Notes: generated from the letters alone by a model not told the origin. A stretch of 40,000 nucleotides of DNA from Syntrophaceae bacterium (GCA_013177795.1 JABLXY010000004.1:1-40000), one strand, 5' to 3'. Positions 1 through 8,663 are shown, counted from the first letter of the stretch. Numbers and translations: made by a program.

Positions 1-159
1 AAGGGCCCTGAACCATCAAAACCTGCCCGACAGACCGTGCGCGGATAGACGTTACGGATATTTTGTTGTCAAAGAACGGGTAAACAACTCGTCCCTCGTC
101 CCTTCTTGACTGTTGCGACACAGCCTCCCGGCGGAGAGGGGGTTCATCAGGAAGAATGA
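1..159. other. Left-edge non-coding stretch
   Basis: I see no supportable gene here. Positions 90-103 hold two tandem 7-mers (CGTCCCT twice), recalling the heptamer arrays elsewhere in the window. A TTGACA reads on the minus strand at 67-72 without a convincing -10 at standard spacing. Confidence 0.4.
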
Positions 160-663
160 TCAATCACAGTTCTCGGCGCTGAGCTGGCAGGCCTTCTCCT
201 TCGTCTTCTCCCGCAGCCGCGCCTCCCGTCGCGCCTGTGCCTCGCGGTTGCGGCGCTCCTCTTCCGGTGTCTCGAGGATGAGGGGCGGTATGGCCGTGGG
301 CCTGCCCTGCTCGTCGAGGGCCACGAAAGTCATGTAGGCCGAGACGGTGTGGCGGACCTTGCCGGTGAGCAGATTCTCCGACTCGACGCGGACGCCGACC
401 TCCATGGAGCTCCTTCCCGTGAAGTTGAGGCTCGCCCTCAGGGTGACGAGGTCGCCGATGAAGACGGGGTTGTGGAAATCGAGGCGGTCGATGGACGCCG
501 TCACGCAGTTGGCCCGCGCGTGCTTCACGGCGGCCGCACCCGCCGCCGTGTCGATGAGCTTCATGATCACCCCGCCGTGGACGTTCCCGGCGGGGTTGGC
601 GTCCTGCGGATTCATGACCTGCGCCAGCACGACGCAGCTTTCCCGGACGGTTTTCCCTTTCAC
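160..663 (-). CDS. Hotdog-fold acyl-CoA thioesterase (YciA/BFIT-like)
   Basis: A 167-residue acyl-CoA hydrolase of the hotdog fold, predicted to release free acid and CoA from acyl-CoA in the cytoplasm. The N-terminal core has the family pattern NPQDANPAGNVHGGVIMKLID (about residues 18-38), where the Asn/His-Gly-Gly and Asp are typical of YciA-type enzymes, followed by DRLDFHNPVFIGD. The last 40 residues form a charged Arg/Glu-rich tail. The start chosen is a GTG at 663 with GGAGA upstream. The frame stays open to 807, but the extra 48 residues are low-complexity and lie antisense to the end of the next gene. It is the last gene of a minus-strand run after the NlpC/P60 gene, 52 nt away. Substrate chain length cannot be read from sequence. 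Confidence 0.85.
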   Translation of the reverse strand: MKGKTVRESCVVLAQVMNPQDANPAGNVHGGVIMKLIDTAAGAAAVKHARANCVTASIDRLDFHNPVFIGDLVTLRASLNFTGRSSMEVGVRVESENLLTGKVRHTVSAYMTFVALDEQGRPTAIPPLILETPEEERRNREAQARREARLREKTKEKACQLSAENCD

Positions 664-715
664 GGCTCTTTCTCTCCTTGGATGCTGTCTGCCGGGGCGA
701 CGCTCCGTGCCTGTC

Positions 716-1474
716 TCAAAGCATGGAGCGGCCGCCTGCGTAGCGCCTGCTGTAGTAGCTGCTGTCGAGCGAGTCGATGCCGATCCTCTTGCCCCGGCCG
801 GGCGCATGGATGAAACGCCCGCCGCCGATGTAGACCCCCACGTGGGAGACCCTGCCCGTGTTGTTCGTGCTGAAAAAGACCAGGTCGCCCCTCTCGAGCT
901 TGCTCCTGCCGACGGGGGTTCCCATGACGGACTGGTCGCGCGACGAGTGGGGCAGCATCAGGCCGTTGTACTGGTAGACGGCCATGGTGAAGCCGCTGCA
1001 GTCGAACCCCTCGTCCGCCGAGTCGCCGCCCCACAGGTAGGGAACGCCGATGAAGCTGCGTGCCGTCCGCACGATCTCGTCGCGGACATACCCCTCGCCC
1101 TTTTCTTCCCGGAGGGCGATGGCGTACTCGCGGGGGTTGACGACCCAGAACTCCTCGATGATGCCCTTGTCCGCAAGGCGCCGGGCACGCTCCGTTGCCG
1201 CCTCGGCCGTCCTGAAGTTGCCGAAGCGCACCTTGTAGAGCCCCGTCCGGTAGACGAAGTAATAGGCAGAGAGGCCCTCGCGGTTGAGCCGGACCGTGAG
1301 ACGTGCCGCATTTTCGGCCTTCGAGAACGCCCCTGCCTGGATGGTGAAGCCCATCTTGGCCGGCAAGGGCCCCTTGCCGGCGGGACGGACCGGCTCGGGC
1401 GGAGCCTCACGCCTCGCGCAGCCGCCGAGAATCAGGAGGACCAGCAGGGCGAGGAGCGCGGGTTTTCGGTTCAA
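716..1474 (-). CDS. SPOR-NlpC/P60 lipoprotein, probable peptidoglycan endopeptidase
   Basis: A 252-residue lipoprotein with a TTG start (GGGGGG stretch upstream). A hydrophobic signal ends in the lipobox LGGC (Cys19), so it should be lipid-anchored. Residues 43-115 look like a SPOR domain (TIQAGAF... YKVRFGNF), which in known proteins binds denuded septal glycan. Residues 130-235 are an NlpC/P60 domain with the expected catalytic Cys159 (FDCSGF), His211 (SHVGVYIG) and His223 (FIHAP). It should cleave stem peptides of peptidoglycan, probably at division sites. It lies 25 nt after an 87-aa unknown gene and 52 nt before the thioesterase; the likely operon gives no further functional hint. Family assignment is firm; septal targeting is inferred from SPOR. 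Confidence 0.9.
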   Translation of the reverse strand: MNRKPALLALLVLLILGGCARREAPPEPVRPAGKGPLPAKMGFTIQAGAFSKAENAARLTVRLNREGLSAYYFVYRTGLYKVRFGNFRTAEAATERARRLADKGIIEEFWVVNPREYAIALREEKGEGYVRDEIVRTARSFIGVPYLWGGDSADEGFDCSGFTMAVYQYNGLMLPHSSRDQSVMGTPVGRSKLERGDLVFFSTNNTGRVSHVGVYIGGGRFIHAPGRGKRIGIDSLDSSYYSRRYAGGRSML

Positions 1475-1499
1475 CGGTACCCCCCGTTTCCCGGAGCTC

Positions 1500-1763
1500 T
1501 CATTTCAGCTTTGCGATGATGAACGGCCAGTGAAGCTCGCAGGGCACGCCCATCCGCAGCCACGCGCTGCGTTCGTCCATCACCTTGTTCATCAGTTCCC
1601 GGATGGTGGCCGTTTTTCCCTCGCCCGCCTGGACCTCGAGGGAAACGCTGAGCACCTCGATGACGGCCGGCGCCTCCATGCCCACCTCTTCCCTGTAGAA
1701 GTGCCGGGCGTCTTCCTCCGTGTCCGCCGCGACGATGTGGTCGCCGATCCTGTATGCTTCCAT
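1500..1763 (-). CDS. Conserved-looking hypothetical protein, 87 aa
   Basis: I do not recognise this family. The product is a small soluble protein with no signal peptide, membrane segment or cysteine pair, of mixed alpha/beta character (MEAYRIGDHIVAAD... then a charged helix RELMNKVMDERSAW and a hydrophobic end HWPFIIAKLK). The ATG at 1763 was chosen because AGAAGGGGG lies just upstream. An in-frame ATG at 1799 would add 12 residues but lacks a ribosome site and sits against a TATAAT box. It heads the minus-strand run that continues into the NlpC/P60 lipoprotein. Confidence 0.65.
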   Translation of the reverse strand: MEAYRIGDHIVAADTEEDARHFYREEVGMEAPAVIEVLSVSLEVQAGEGKTATIRELMNKVMDERSAWLRMGVPCELHWPFIIAKLK

Positions 1764-1807
1764 GGCGCGCCCCCTTCTGTCGGCACTCCAGCCCTTCATT
1801 TTGCATC

Positions 1808-1813
1808 ATTATA
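1808..1813 (-). promoter_or_regulatory. Possible -10 box for the 87-aa gene run
   Basis: TATAAT on the minus strand, about 45 nt before the chosen start of the 87-aa gene. No good -35 lies 16-18 nt upstream, so this is tentative. Confidence 0.3.
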
Positions 1814-1847
1814 CACGTCTCGTCAAGGCCCGGGCGGGGCACGCGCC

Positions 1848-1876
1848 TTGACAGCCTCTTGGCGATCCCCTATAGT
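1848..1876 (+). promoter_or_regulatory. Sigma-70 promoter of the UPF0182 gene
   Basis: TTGACA (1848-1853), a 17-nt spacer, then TATAGT (1871-1876): a near-consensus promoter about 55 nt before the UPF0182 start. Confidence 0.75.
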
Positions 1877-1931
1877 GCGCAGCAGCCGGTCGAGCGGCCG
1901 GCACGCCGTCACGAAAAGGGGGGCGGACAGC

Positions 1932-4658
1932 ATGGTCGACATCCGCAGCATCCGGCCACCGGCAAAACTGCCGCGGGGCCTCATCGCGGCCCTCGCGCTG
2001 GGGGGGCTGCTCATCGCCTTCTGGCGGCTGGCCGGCATGATCACGGACTGGTTCTGGTACCAGGAAGTCGGCTACGAGAGCGTCTTCACGGTCAGCCTCG
2101 CGGCTCAGCTCAAGGCGGCCGCCCTGTTCGGCATCCCCTATTTCCTGTTCTTCTTTCTGAACCTCACCCTGGCCAACCGCCTGGCGCCGAAGTTCCATCC
2201 CGTCGAGGACGGCGACACGATCGACGTGACGCCCGACAGGAAGCCCCTCCAGCTCCTGATCCTGGTGGTCTCTCTCTTCCTCAGCCTGTTTGCCGCGCTG
2301 GCCGGGGCGGGCCAGTGGGAGAACCTGATGCTGTTTCTCAACGGCACCCCCTTCGGGGTGGACGACCCCCTCTTCGGGAAGGACATCGGGTTCTACGTCT
2401 TCCAGCTCCCGCTTCTCAACCACGTCTTCGGGTGGTTCGTGAGCCTGAACTTCTTCACCCTCGCCGCGACGGCCGTCGTCTACGTCATCCGGAGAGCCGT
2501 GTTCATCCGGCCCCCGCATGTCTTCAGCCTCGCCCCCGTGGCAAAGCGGCATCTGCTGATCCTGGCGTCCCTCTTTTTCTTCTGGGGCGTCTTCGGGTCG
2601 TGGCTTTCCCTCAACGAGATCCTCTTCACCAAGCGCGGCGTCGTTTTCGGGCCCGGCTACACCGACGTGACGACCCAGCTCTGGGTGATCCGGGCGATCA
2701 TGGTCCTCATGGGGGTCTGCGGTGCGGCCATCGTCGCCTACGCCTTCGTCGGCCGGCCGCTTCTGCCGATCGCGGCCCTCGGCGTTCTCGCGGCCTTCTT
2801 CGTCCTCGGCCGCGGGGTCTACCCGGCAGTCGTGCAGAAGTTCCAGGTCGTCCCCAACGAGATCGTCCGGGAGCGCCCCTACATCGAGTGGAACATCAAG
2901 TACACGCGCCTCGCCTACCAGCTCGACAACATCGAGGAGCGCGACTTCCCCGCCGAGGAGAACCTGACCCGCGAGGACCTGCGCCGCAACGACCTGACGA
3001 TCAAGAACATCCGCCTCTGGAACGACGCCCCGCTGCTGCAGACCTACGGCCAGCTGCAGGAGATCCGGACCTACTACAAGTTCCTCGATGTGGACAACGA
3101 CCGCTACATGGTCAACGGCGAGTACCGGCAGGTGATGATCTCCCCGCGGGAGCTTCACTACCCGTCCCTGCCCTCGAAGACCTGGATCAACGAGAGGCTG
3201 ACCTACACCCACGGCTACGGCGTCGTCGTGGGCCCCGTGAACCGGGTGACGCCCGAGGGCCTGCCCGAGTTCTTCATCAAGGACATCCCGCCCGTGGCCA
3301 CGACGAATCTCAAGGTGACCCGGCCCGAGATCTACTACGGCGAGACGTCCAATGACTACGTTTTCGTGAGGACCAAGGCGCCCGAGTTCGACTACCCCGT
3401 GGGGGACAGGAACGTCTATTCCCGTTACGAGGGGACGGGCGGGGTGCCCCTGTCCTTCTTCCGCAAGCTGCTCTTCGCCGCCCGGTTCGGGTCCGTCACG
3501 ATCCTCCTGGCCAACGAGATCACCGACGAGAGCCGCGTCATGTTCTACCGGACGGCGCGGGAGCGCGTCGCCAAGATCGCGCCCTTCGCCCGGCTCGAGG
3601 CCGACCCGTACCTCGTGATCACGCCCGAGGGGCGCCTCGTGTGGTTCGTCGACGGCTACACCACGACGGACCGGTTCCCCTACTCGGAGCCCATGCGGAA
3701 CGTGGGCAACTACGTCCGCAACTCCATCAAGGCGCTCGTCGACGCCTACGACGGCACGGTCCAGGTCTACGTGAGCGAGCCCGCCGACCCCATCATCCAG
3801 ACCTACGCGAAGATCTTCCCGGGGGTCTTCAAGCCCCTGGCCGAGATGCCCGAGCCCCTGCAGAAGCACATCCGCTACCCCGGCGGCATGCTGGGCATCC
3901 AGGCCCACATGTACAGGGCCTACCACATGCAGGACCCCCAGGTCTTCTACAACAAGGAGGACCTCTGGGCGATCCCGGGCAGGCCCGGCCGCAGCGGCGA
4001 GCAGGAAATGGACCCCTACTACACGATCATGAAGCTGCCCGGCGAGAAGAGGGAGGAGTTCATCATGCTCGTCCCCTTCACGCCGAGCCGCAAGGACAAC
4101 ATGGCCGCCTGGATGGCCGTGCGCTGCGACATGCCGAACTACGGCAAGCTGATCGCCTACCAGTTCCCGAAGCAGCGGCTCGTCTACGGCCCCAGGCAGA
4201 TCGACGCCCGCATCGACCAGGACGCGGAGATCTCCAAGCAGCTCTCGCTCTGGAACCAGCGGGGGTCCCAGGCCATCCGGGGGAGCCTGCTGGCGATCCC
4301 CATCGAAAAGTCGATCCTCTACGTGCAGCCCCTCTACCTCTCGGCCGAGAAGGGGCAGCTGCCCGAGCTCAAGCGCGTCATCGTGGCCTTCGGCAACGCG
4401 ATCGCCATGGAGGAGACGCTGGAGCAGTCGCTGCAGCGCATCTTCGGCGGCGAGCTGATCCGTGACAGGGGCGCAAGGCCAGCAGGGGCGGCCGCGGCCC
4501 CCGCCGCCCGGGAGAAGGGGGACAGGGAGCTCGCCCTCGAGGCCCTGCAGCACTACCGCAGGGCCCAGGAGTACCTGAAGCAGGGCAACTGGGCCGCCTA
4601 CGGCGAGGAGCTGCGGAAGATGGATGAAGCCCTGCGCTCCGTGGAGCGGAGAAAGTAG
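1932..4658 (+). CDS. UPF0182 family large membrane protein
   Basis: A 908-residue protein of the UPF0182 (COG1615) family, whose biochemical role is unknown. The first 300 or so residues carry about seven hydrophobic membrane segments (for example LIAALALGGLLIAFWRLAG and LLILVVSLFLSLFAALAGAG). The remaining 600 residues are soluble, start near the family-like VQKFQVVPNEIVRERPYIEWNI stretch, and probably face the periplasm or exterior. The C terminus is a short charged helix after an Ala/Pro-rich linker. Length fits the family. The start is ATG 1932 after AAAAGGGGGG; the frame is open back to 1284, but that part lies upstream of the promoter and is antisense to other genes. A methyltransferase follows after 5 nt. 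Confidence 0.9.
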   Translation: MVDIRSIRPPAKLPRGLIAALALGGLLIAFWRLAGMITDWFWYQEVGYESVFTVSLAAQLKAAALFGIPYFLFFFLNLTLANRLAPKFHPVEDGDTIDVTPDRKPLQLLILVVSLFLSLFAALAGAGQWENLMLFLNGTPFGVDDPLFGKDIGFYVFQLPLLNHVFGWFVSLNFFTLAATAVVYVIRRAVFIRPPHVFSLAPVAKRHLLILASLFFFWGVFGSWLSLNEILFTKRGVVFGPGYTDVTTQLWVIRAIMVLMGVCGAAIVAYAFVGRPLLPIAALGVLAAFFVLGRGVYPAVVQKFQVVPNEIVRERPYIEWNIKYTRLAYQLDNIEERDFPAEENLTREDLRRNDLTIKNIRLWNDAPLLQTYGQLQEIRTYYKFLDVDNDRYMVNGEYRQVMISPRELHYPSLPSKTWINERLTYTHGYGVVVGPVNRVTPEGLPEFFIKDIPPVATTNLKVTRPEIYYGETSNDYVFVRTKAPEFDYPVGDRNVYSRYEGTGGVPLSFFRKLLFAARFGSVTILLANEITDESRVMFYRTARERVAKIAPFARLEADPYLVITPEGRLVWFVDGYTTTDRFPYSEPMRNVGNYVRNSIKALVDAYDGTVQVYVSEPADPIIQTYAKIFPGVFKPLAEMPEPLQKHIRYPGGMLGIQAHMYRAYHMQDPQVFYNKEDLWAIPGRPGRSGEQEMDPYYTIMKLPGEKREEFIMLVPFTPSRKDNMAAWMAVRCDMPNYGKLIAYQFPKQRLVYGPRQIDARIDQDAEISKQLSLWNQRGSQAIRGSLLAIPIEKSILYVQPLYLSAEKGQLPELKRVIVAFGNAIAMEETLEQSLQRIFGGELIRDRGARPAGAAAAPAAREKGDRELALEALQHYRRAQEYLKQGNWAAYGEELRKMDEALRSVERRK

Positions 4659-4663
4659 CCCGC

Positions 4664-5521
4664 ATGGCCGAAACGCCGCAGAAGCTGCCCCCCGGTTTTC
4701 CGTCGGAAAGAGACTATCGGGCCGTCCTCGGCTCTGCCGAGTTCAAAGACTTGGATGCGTTCTCGGACCGCTTCCTGTCCACCAACGGGCGGATACTGGG
4801 CAGGCACGGGAGACGGTGGGGAAGAGACCCTCTCCATCAGTGGAGCCGGCAGTGGGAATACCCGTTCGTGTCCGGCCGCCTCGACGCCGCCATCGGGAGA
4901 GACGCTGACGCAATCGTTCTGGACGCGGGGTCGGGGGTGACGTTTTTCCCCTACTATCTCTGCGAGCGGAACGCATCGCTGAAGATCCACTGCTGTGACA
5001 GCGACGCGGCGCTGCGGGGTGTCTTCGAAAAAATCCGCAGCCCCGCCGCCGGAAGGGTGGAGTTCTTTCAGGCCGACATCCGCAGCATCCCCAGCGAAGA
5101 CTCGCACTACGACGCCGTCTACTGCGTGTCGGTCCTGGAACACACGGAAGGCTTCGAAGGCATCGTCGGGGAGTTTCACCGCGTCATCAAGCCCGGCGGG
5201 AAACTCCTTGTCACCTTCGACGTTTCGCTGGACGGCACACGCGATATCAGCCCCGCCCGGGCAACAAGGCTGATCGAGGCTCTGATGGGCAAATTCCATA
5301 GCGGCGAGGCGATCGATAGCAACCTCGCCTCCCGGCTGACTGCGCCGGGGATCTTCACCACGGCGAGCGCGGCGCAGATGAATGGCAGGCTGCTGCCCTG
5401 GAGGTTCCCCTCCATTCTTTACCGGCTGCAGTCCCTCTTGTCTGGTAAAGGGCTCGTCTCCTGGCCCCCATTGCTGACCGTTTGCTGCCTGGACCTGACA
5501 AAGCCCTTGACGCAAGAATAG
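4664..5521 (+). CDS. Class I SAM-dependent methyltransferase (type 11-like)
   Basis: A 285-residue methyltransferase with a Rossmann core. Motif I is VLDAGSGVTFFP (residues 85-96), followed by an acidic CCDSD after strand 2, then YDAVYCVSVLEH and VIKPGGKLLVTFD, the usual Methyltransf_11 layout. Residues 1-80 are an N-terminal region with several aromatic and basic residues. The acceptor is unknown. The start at 4664 follows GGAG and lies 5 nt after the UPF0182 stop, so the two are probably co-transcribed; a terminator begins at its stop codon. Nothing links it to a specific pathway. Confidence 0.8.
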   Translation: MAETPQKLPPGFPSERDYRAVLGSAEFKDLDAFSDRFLSTNGRILGRHGRRWGRDPLHQWSRQWEYPFVSGRLDAAIGRDADAIVLDAGSGVTFFPYYLCERNASLKIHCCDSDAALRGVFEKIRSPAAGRVEFFQADIRSIPSEDSHYDAVYCVSVLEHTEGFEGIVGEFHRVIKPGGKLLVTFDVSLDGTRDISPARATRLIEALMGKFHSGEAIDSNLASRLTAPGIFTTASAAQMNGRLLPWRFPSILYRLQSLLSGKGLVSWPPLLTVCCLDLTKPLTQE

Positions 5522-5549
5522 GCGCGGCCCGAAGGCAGCGCCTTTTCGT
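5521..5549 (+). terminator. Intrinsic terminator after the methyltransferase
   Basis: GGCGC and GCGCC pair around an inner GCC/GGC stem with a CGAA loop and one mismatch, followed by TTTTCGTTT. It begins at the methyltransferase stop codon and separates two convergent genes. Confidence 0.7.
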
Positions 5550-5592
5550 TTCCACACAGGAGCCCGCACCCCAACCCGCCGGGACCCGCTTT

Positions 5593-6291
5593 CTAATCGT
5601 CCTTGCCCTTCCCTTGGCCCTTGCCGTTGCCTTTGCCCCGGTGCTTGTCATCCTTGTCGTGTTTGTCCTTCTTGTCCCACTTGTCGTCCCTGTCCTTCCC
5701 CTTGCCCCTGTCGTCGCCGTGATGCTTTTTCCCCTTTTCCTTGTAGTAGTGGTCGTTGATGACGACGAAGCGCTCACCCCTGCCCCGCCGGTCCATGACC
5801 ACCTCGGCGGCCACGCCGTGATACTCGGAGATGAAGCGCAGGTTCACGAGGTTGACCACGTCGGCGTCCGCAAGCTTGACCTTCCTGTAGTCCTTGCCGT
5901 GTTTCTTGTAGTGGCCGTAGGCCTTCCCGTAGGGAGGCCCCACGCGCTTGACGGGAACGTAGAAGATCTCGGGGGTCAACCCGTAGTGGAAGGTGATGTC
6001 GAGCCAGCTCATCCGCTGGCGGAGCCGGAGGTCGATGATGACCTGCGGATCCACGTGGGCCCGCGATGCCAGGAAGAAGACGACGGGGATTTCCTCGTCG
6101 GGAATGCGGTATTGCTGCTTCACGTACACGACCCGGGACTCCGGGACGCGGTAATAGTCGCCGATGGCGAGGTAGAAGCTCCGCAGCTCGCCGTTGGATA
6201 TGGATATTCCCGTGCTCACGCTCTGGGCGGAAACGCCTGCCGCAGAAACCAGGAGCGCCATGGCTGCAAACAAAACGATGATCTTTTTCAT
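5593..6291 (-). CDS. Secreted protein with Lys/Asp/Gly-rich tail, unknown function
   Basis: Unrecognised family. The 232-residue product begins with a signal peptide (MKKIIVLFAAMALLVSAAG, cleavage probably after VSA), so it is exported. Residues 25-160 form a folded-looking domain rich in Tyr and Val. The last 65 or so residues are a low-complexity hydrophilic tail of Lys, Asp, Gly and His (such as DKHDKDDKHRGKGNG), of a kind that could bind metal or polyanions. ATG 6291 was chosen because AGGAGG lies 5 nt upstream; an in-frame GTG one codon earlier is too close to it. It stands between convergent and co-directional neighbours with no obvious partner. Confidence 0.75.
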   Translation of the reverse strand: MKKIIVLFAAMALLVSAAGVSAQSVSTGISISNGELRSFYLAIGDYYRVPESRVVYVKQQYRIPDEEIPVVFFLASRAHVDPQVIIDLRLRQRMSWLDITFHYGLTPEIFYVPVKRVGPPYGKAYGHYKKHGKDYRKVKLADADVVNLVNLRFISEYHGVAAEVVMDRRGRGERFVVINDHYYKEKGKKHHGDDRGKGKDRDDKWDKKDKHDKDDKHRGKGNGKGQGKGKDD

Positions 6292-6393
6292 CACTGCCTC
6301 CTCAGAATCCTGACCTGTTGCCTGAAAAAACGCCTGGAAGCCGCATCCGTTGACCCCTTCTCTAAATAGCGTGCAATTTCCGCTCCAGGCACA

Positions 6394-7566
6394 TCAGTCT
6401 CCGGTTGCGCCCTTGCGGCTTCCGCGGTAGAGCTCGTACTCGAGAAGGCGGCACTCGATGGGCCCGTTGTAGAAGGGAATTCTGCGCCTCGTGCGCAGGC
6501 CGACCTGCTTGGCCAGGTCGAGGTTGCCCGTGAAGATGTAGCCCCTGTAGCCCATGCACCGATTCTTGAAAAAGTTCCCGATCTCGGAATAGATTTCGCC
6601 CAATTTCGCGGCATCACCCATCCGTTCGCCGTACTCGGGGTTCAGGACCACGATCCCATCCCCTTCGGGCACAGGGGTTTCGCGGAAATCGCAGGCCGAG
6701 AACTCGATGAGGTGATCCACCCCAGCCGTCCGGGCGTTCTGTCTTGCCGCCTCGACGGCCCCGGGCCGGATGTCGGTGGCGACGATGCGCCCGGCGAGCT
6801 TTCGGCGGGCGGCTTTCTTGAGGGCGTCCCGTTCCCTCTCGAACGCCGTGCGGTCGAACCCCAGGATGTGCATGAACCCGAAGTTTTGCCGAAGAATCCC
6901 TGGCGCCCTGCCCAGGCCGGCGAGCGCCCCCTCGATGGCCAGGGTGCCGCTGCCGCACATGGGGTTGACCAGGTGCGTCGTGCCGTCCCAGCCGGTTGCG
7001 AGGATGACGGCGGCCGCCAGGGTCTCCTGCATCGGGGCCTCGAGGGGGATCTTCCGGTAGCCCCGCCTGGAGAGGGGTTCCCCCGAGGTGTCGAGCCAGA
7101 CCTCGCAGCGCCCGTCCTCCCAGTGCAGGTGGACGACGGCCCCGTGGCGCCCCGGGCCCGAGTCCGGGCGCCGGCCCATACGGTCGCGGATGCGGTCCAC
7201 GATGGCGTCCTTCGTCTTCACGTTGGCAAAGCGGGTGTCATTGATGGCATCGGTCTTGACGCTCGATGTGACCGATAGGTACCCGTCGGCGGCGAGGATC
7301 GCCTCCCAGGGAAGCTTCACGAGACGGCGGTACAGATCCTGGGCCTGCCCGGCGGCAAATGCATCGAGAAGATACAGGATGCGCTGCGCTGTGCGCAGGG
7401 AGAGATTGAGCCGAACGGTGTCCCCCAGGGTGCCCTCCGTCTCGACGGCCGTCTCGAGCACCGCGAGGGCAGGCATGTGCAGCGACTGGATCTCCCCCGC
7501 GAGGATTCCGGGGGTCCCGCGCGCGCAGGTGACGAGAATTCTTCTTTTTTCCTTCCAGAGGGTCAT
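6394..7566 (-). CDS. THUMP-domain 23S rRNA methylase, RlmL N-half/COG0116 type
   Basis: A 390-residue RNA methyltransferase of the COG0116 family, whose best-known member methylates N2 of G2445 in 23S rRNA. Residues 1-65 are a ferredoxin-like part, residues 65-155 a THUMP RNA-binding domain, and residues 175-385 the methylase. Motif I is NPMCGSGTLAIEGA (201-214). The catalytic loop reads NPEYGERMG (309-317), where most relatives have NPPYGER. There is no C-terminal RlmK-like half. ATG 7566 was chosen over an upstream-open frame because GGAAGG precedes it and a good promoter lies just upstream. It runs divergently from the acyltransferase. Target site not provable from sequence. Confidence 0.85.
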   Translation of the reverse strand: MTLWKEKRRILVTCARGTPGILAGEIQSLHMPALAVLETAVETEGTLGDTVRLNLSLRTAQRILYLLDAFAAGQAQDLYRRLVKLPWEAILAADGYLSVTSSVKTDAINDTRFANVKTKDAIVDRIRDRMGRRPDSGPGRHGAVVHLHWEDGRCEVWLDTSGEPLSRRGYRKIPLEAPMQETLAAAVILATGWDGTTHLVNPMCGSGTLAIEGALAGLGRAPGILRQNFGFMHILGFDRTAFERERDALKKAARRKLAGRIVATDIRPGAVEAARQNARTAGVDHLIEFSACDFRETPVPEGDGIVVLNPEYGERMGDAAKLGEIYSEIGNFFKNRCMGYRGYIFTGNLDLAKQVGLRTRRRIPFYNGPIECRLLEYELYRGSRKGATGD

Positions 7567-7595
7567 TCGGCGCCTTCCGTGCGGAAGCTGGGCGG

Positions 7596-7624
7596 AGTAA
7601 ACCACAGCCCGGCCGGGATGTAAA
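7596..7624 (-). promoter_or_regulatory. Promoter of the THUMP methylase gene
   Basis: On the minus strand TTTACA (7624-7619), a 17-nt spacer, then TTTACT (7601-7596), leaving a leader of about 23 nt before the ATG at 7566. The spacer contains CCCGGCCGGG. Confidence 0.55.
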
Positions 7625-7715
7625 GGGCAGGCGACGGCGGGAGGCAGAAAAGCCTTGCGGATAAACGCCCTTATGGTAAGAAAACGCCGAAGGCGATTGC
7701 GGCGGGGACGCATCC

Positions 7716-8651
7716 ATGATCGACGAGAAATATTTGGACAACATCCGCCTGTCATCGACGCCCGTCGGGCAGAAAATCATCGGCACTCTCGTCCTGGTGC
7801 CCAACTATCATCTCTTCCAGCACGTGGATATCCGGATCGAGAACGTCGAGAGGATCCCCCGGGACGAAACGGTCATCTTCGCCATGAACCACACGGACCG
7901 GTACAACTACTGGCCCTTCCAGTACAAGCTGTGGCGTCTCGGCTACCGCTTCACGACGGTCTGGGCCAAGGGGAAATACTACCGCAACAAGGCGGTCGGC
8001 AAGATGCTGGACGTCAGCAACGTCATCCCTGTGCCCTCCATGGGGTACCTGGTGGAGGAATTCTACAGGCAGCGCTTCAGCCGCAGGATCGGGAAGGACG
8101 AGTACCGGGTCATCAAGGATTGGATCGACGGGAAGATCGACGAGGCCTCCGCCCGGGTAAAGCTGACGGCCGAGACGGCAACCCACTTCACGAGGGGCTT
8201 CATCGATCACCTCAAGGGCTACCACCAGCAGCTGATGGAGAAGGTGGCCGAGCTCAGCACAAAAGCCGTGATGGAATGGAACCTGAACCTGATCATCTTC
8301 CCCGAGGGGACCCGTTCGCTGCGGCTGGGCACCGGCAGGACCGGGCTTGCGCAGATCGCCCTGTACTCGGGGAAGAAGATCGTACCCGTGGGCTGCAACA
8401 ACTCCGACCGGATCTACACGGGCTCTGCGCCCTTCGCGAGGTCCGGCACCGTCACCTACCGGATCGGGGAGCCGCTGTCCGTCGACGGCAGGCTGAGGGA
8501 ATTCCGCATCACGGAGCCCTTCAAGCTCTTCTCCCGCGAGAGCCAGCAGAAGTTCAAGGTTCAGTTCGAGGGGGTGACCAAGATTGTCATGGACAGCATC
8601 AACGAGCTGCTCGACGAGAGGCACCGGCGGCTTGCATCCGACCCTTCTTGA
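7716..8651 (+). CDS. PlsC-type lysophospholipid acyltransferase family protein
   Basis: A 311-residue protein with the acyltransferase fold that moves acyl chains to lysophospholipid or glycerol phosphate at the inner membrane. Block I is NHTDRYNYW (58-66): His59 is present, but the Asp of the usual H-X4-D is Asn64 (an Asp sits at 61). Block III is FPEGTRS (195-201), followed by VPVGCNNSDR. A long charged insertion (about 120-180) separates the blocks, unlike minimal PlsC. There is one short hydrophobic stretch (IIGTLVLVPNYHLF) near the N terminus. The start is ATG 7716 with only a weak GGGGA ribosome site. It ends 12 nt from the convergent thiC; a GACCGG/CCGGTC hairpin (8650-8665) spans both stops. 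Confidence 0.75.
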   Translation: MIDEKYLDNIRLSSTPVGQKIIGTLVLVPNYHLFQHVDIRIENVERIPRDETVIFAMNHTDRYNYWPFQYKLWRLGYRFTTVWAKGKYYRNKAVGKMLDVSNVIPVPSMGYLVEEFYRQRFSRRIGKDEYRVIKDWIDGKIDEASARVKLTAETATHFTRGFIDHLKGYHQQLMEKVAELSTKAVMEWNLNLIIFPEGTRSLRLGTGRTGLAQIALYSGKKIVPVGCNNSDRIYTGSAPFARSGTVTYRIGEPLSVDGRLREFRITEPFKLFSRESQQKFKVQFEGVTKIVMDSINELLDERHRRLASDPS

Positions 8652-8663
8652 CCGGCCTTCCGG

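Noticed and set aside
1754-3355. 533-codon plus-strand frame overlapping UPF0182
   Set aside because: Arg/Pro/Gly-rich out-of-frame reading, no ribosome site, no family pattern.
1809-4553. 914-codon open frame on the minus strand opposite the UPF0182 gene
   Set aside because: It is a third-position GC shadow: composition is Val/Leu/Asp/Gly/His/Arg-rich without domain signals, and the plus frame is a clear known family with promoter and ribosome site.
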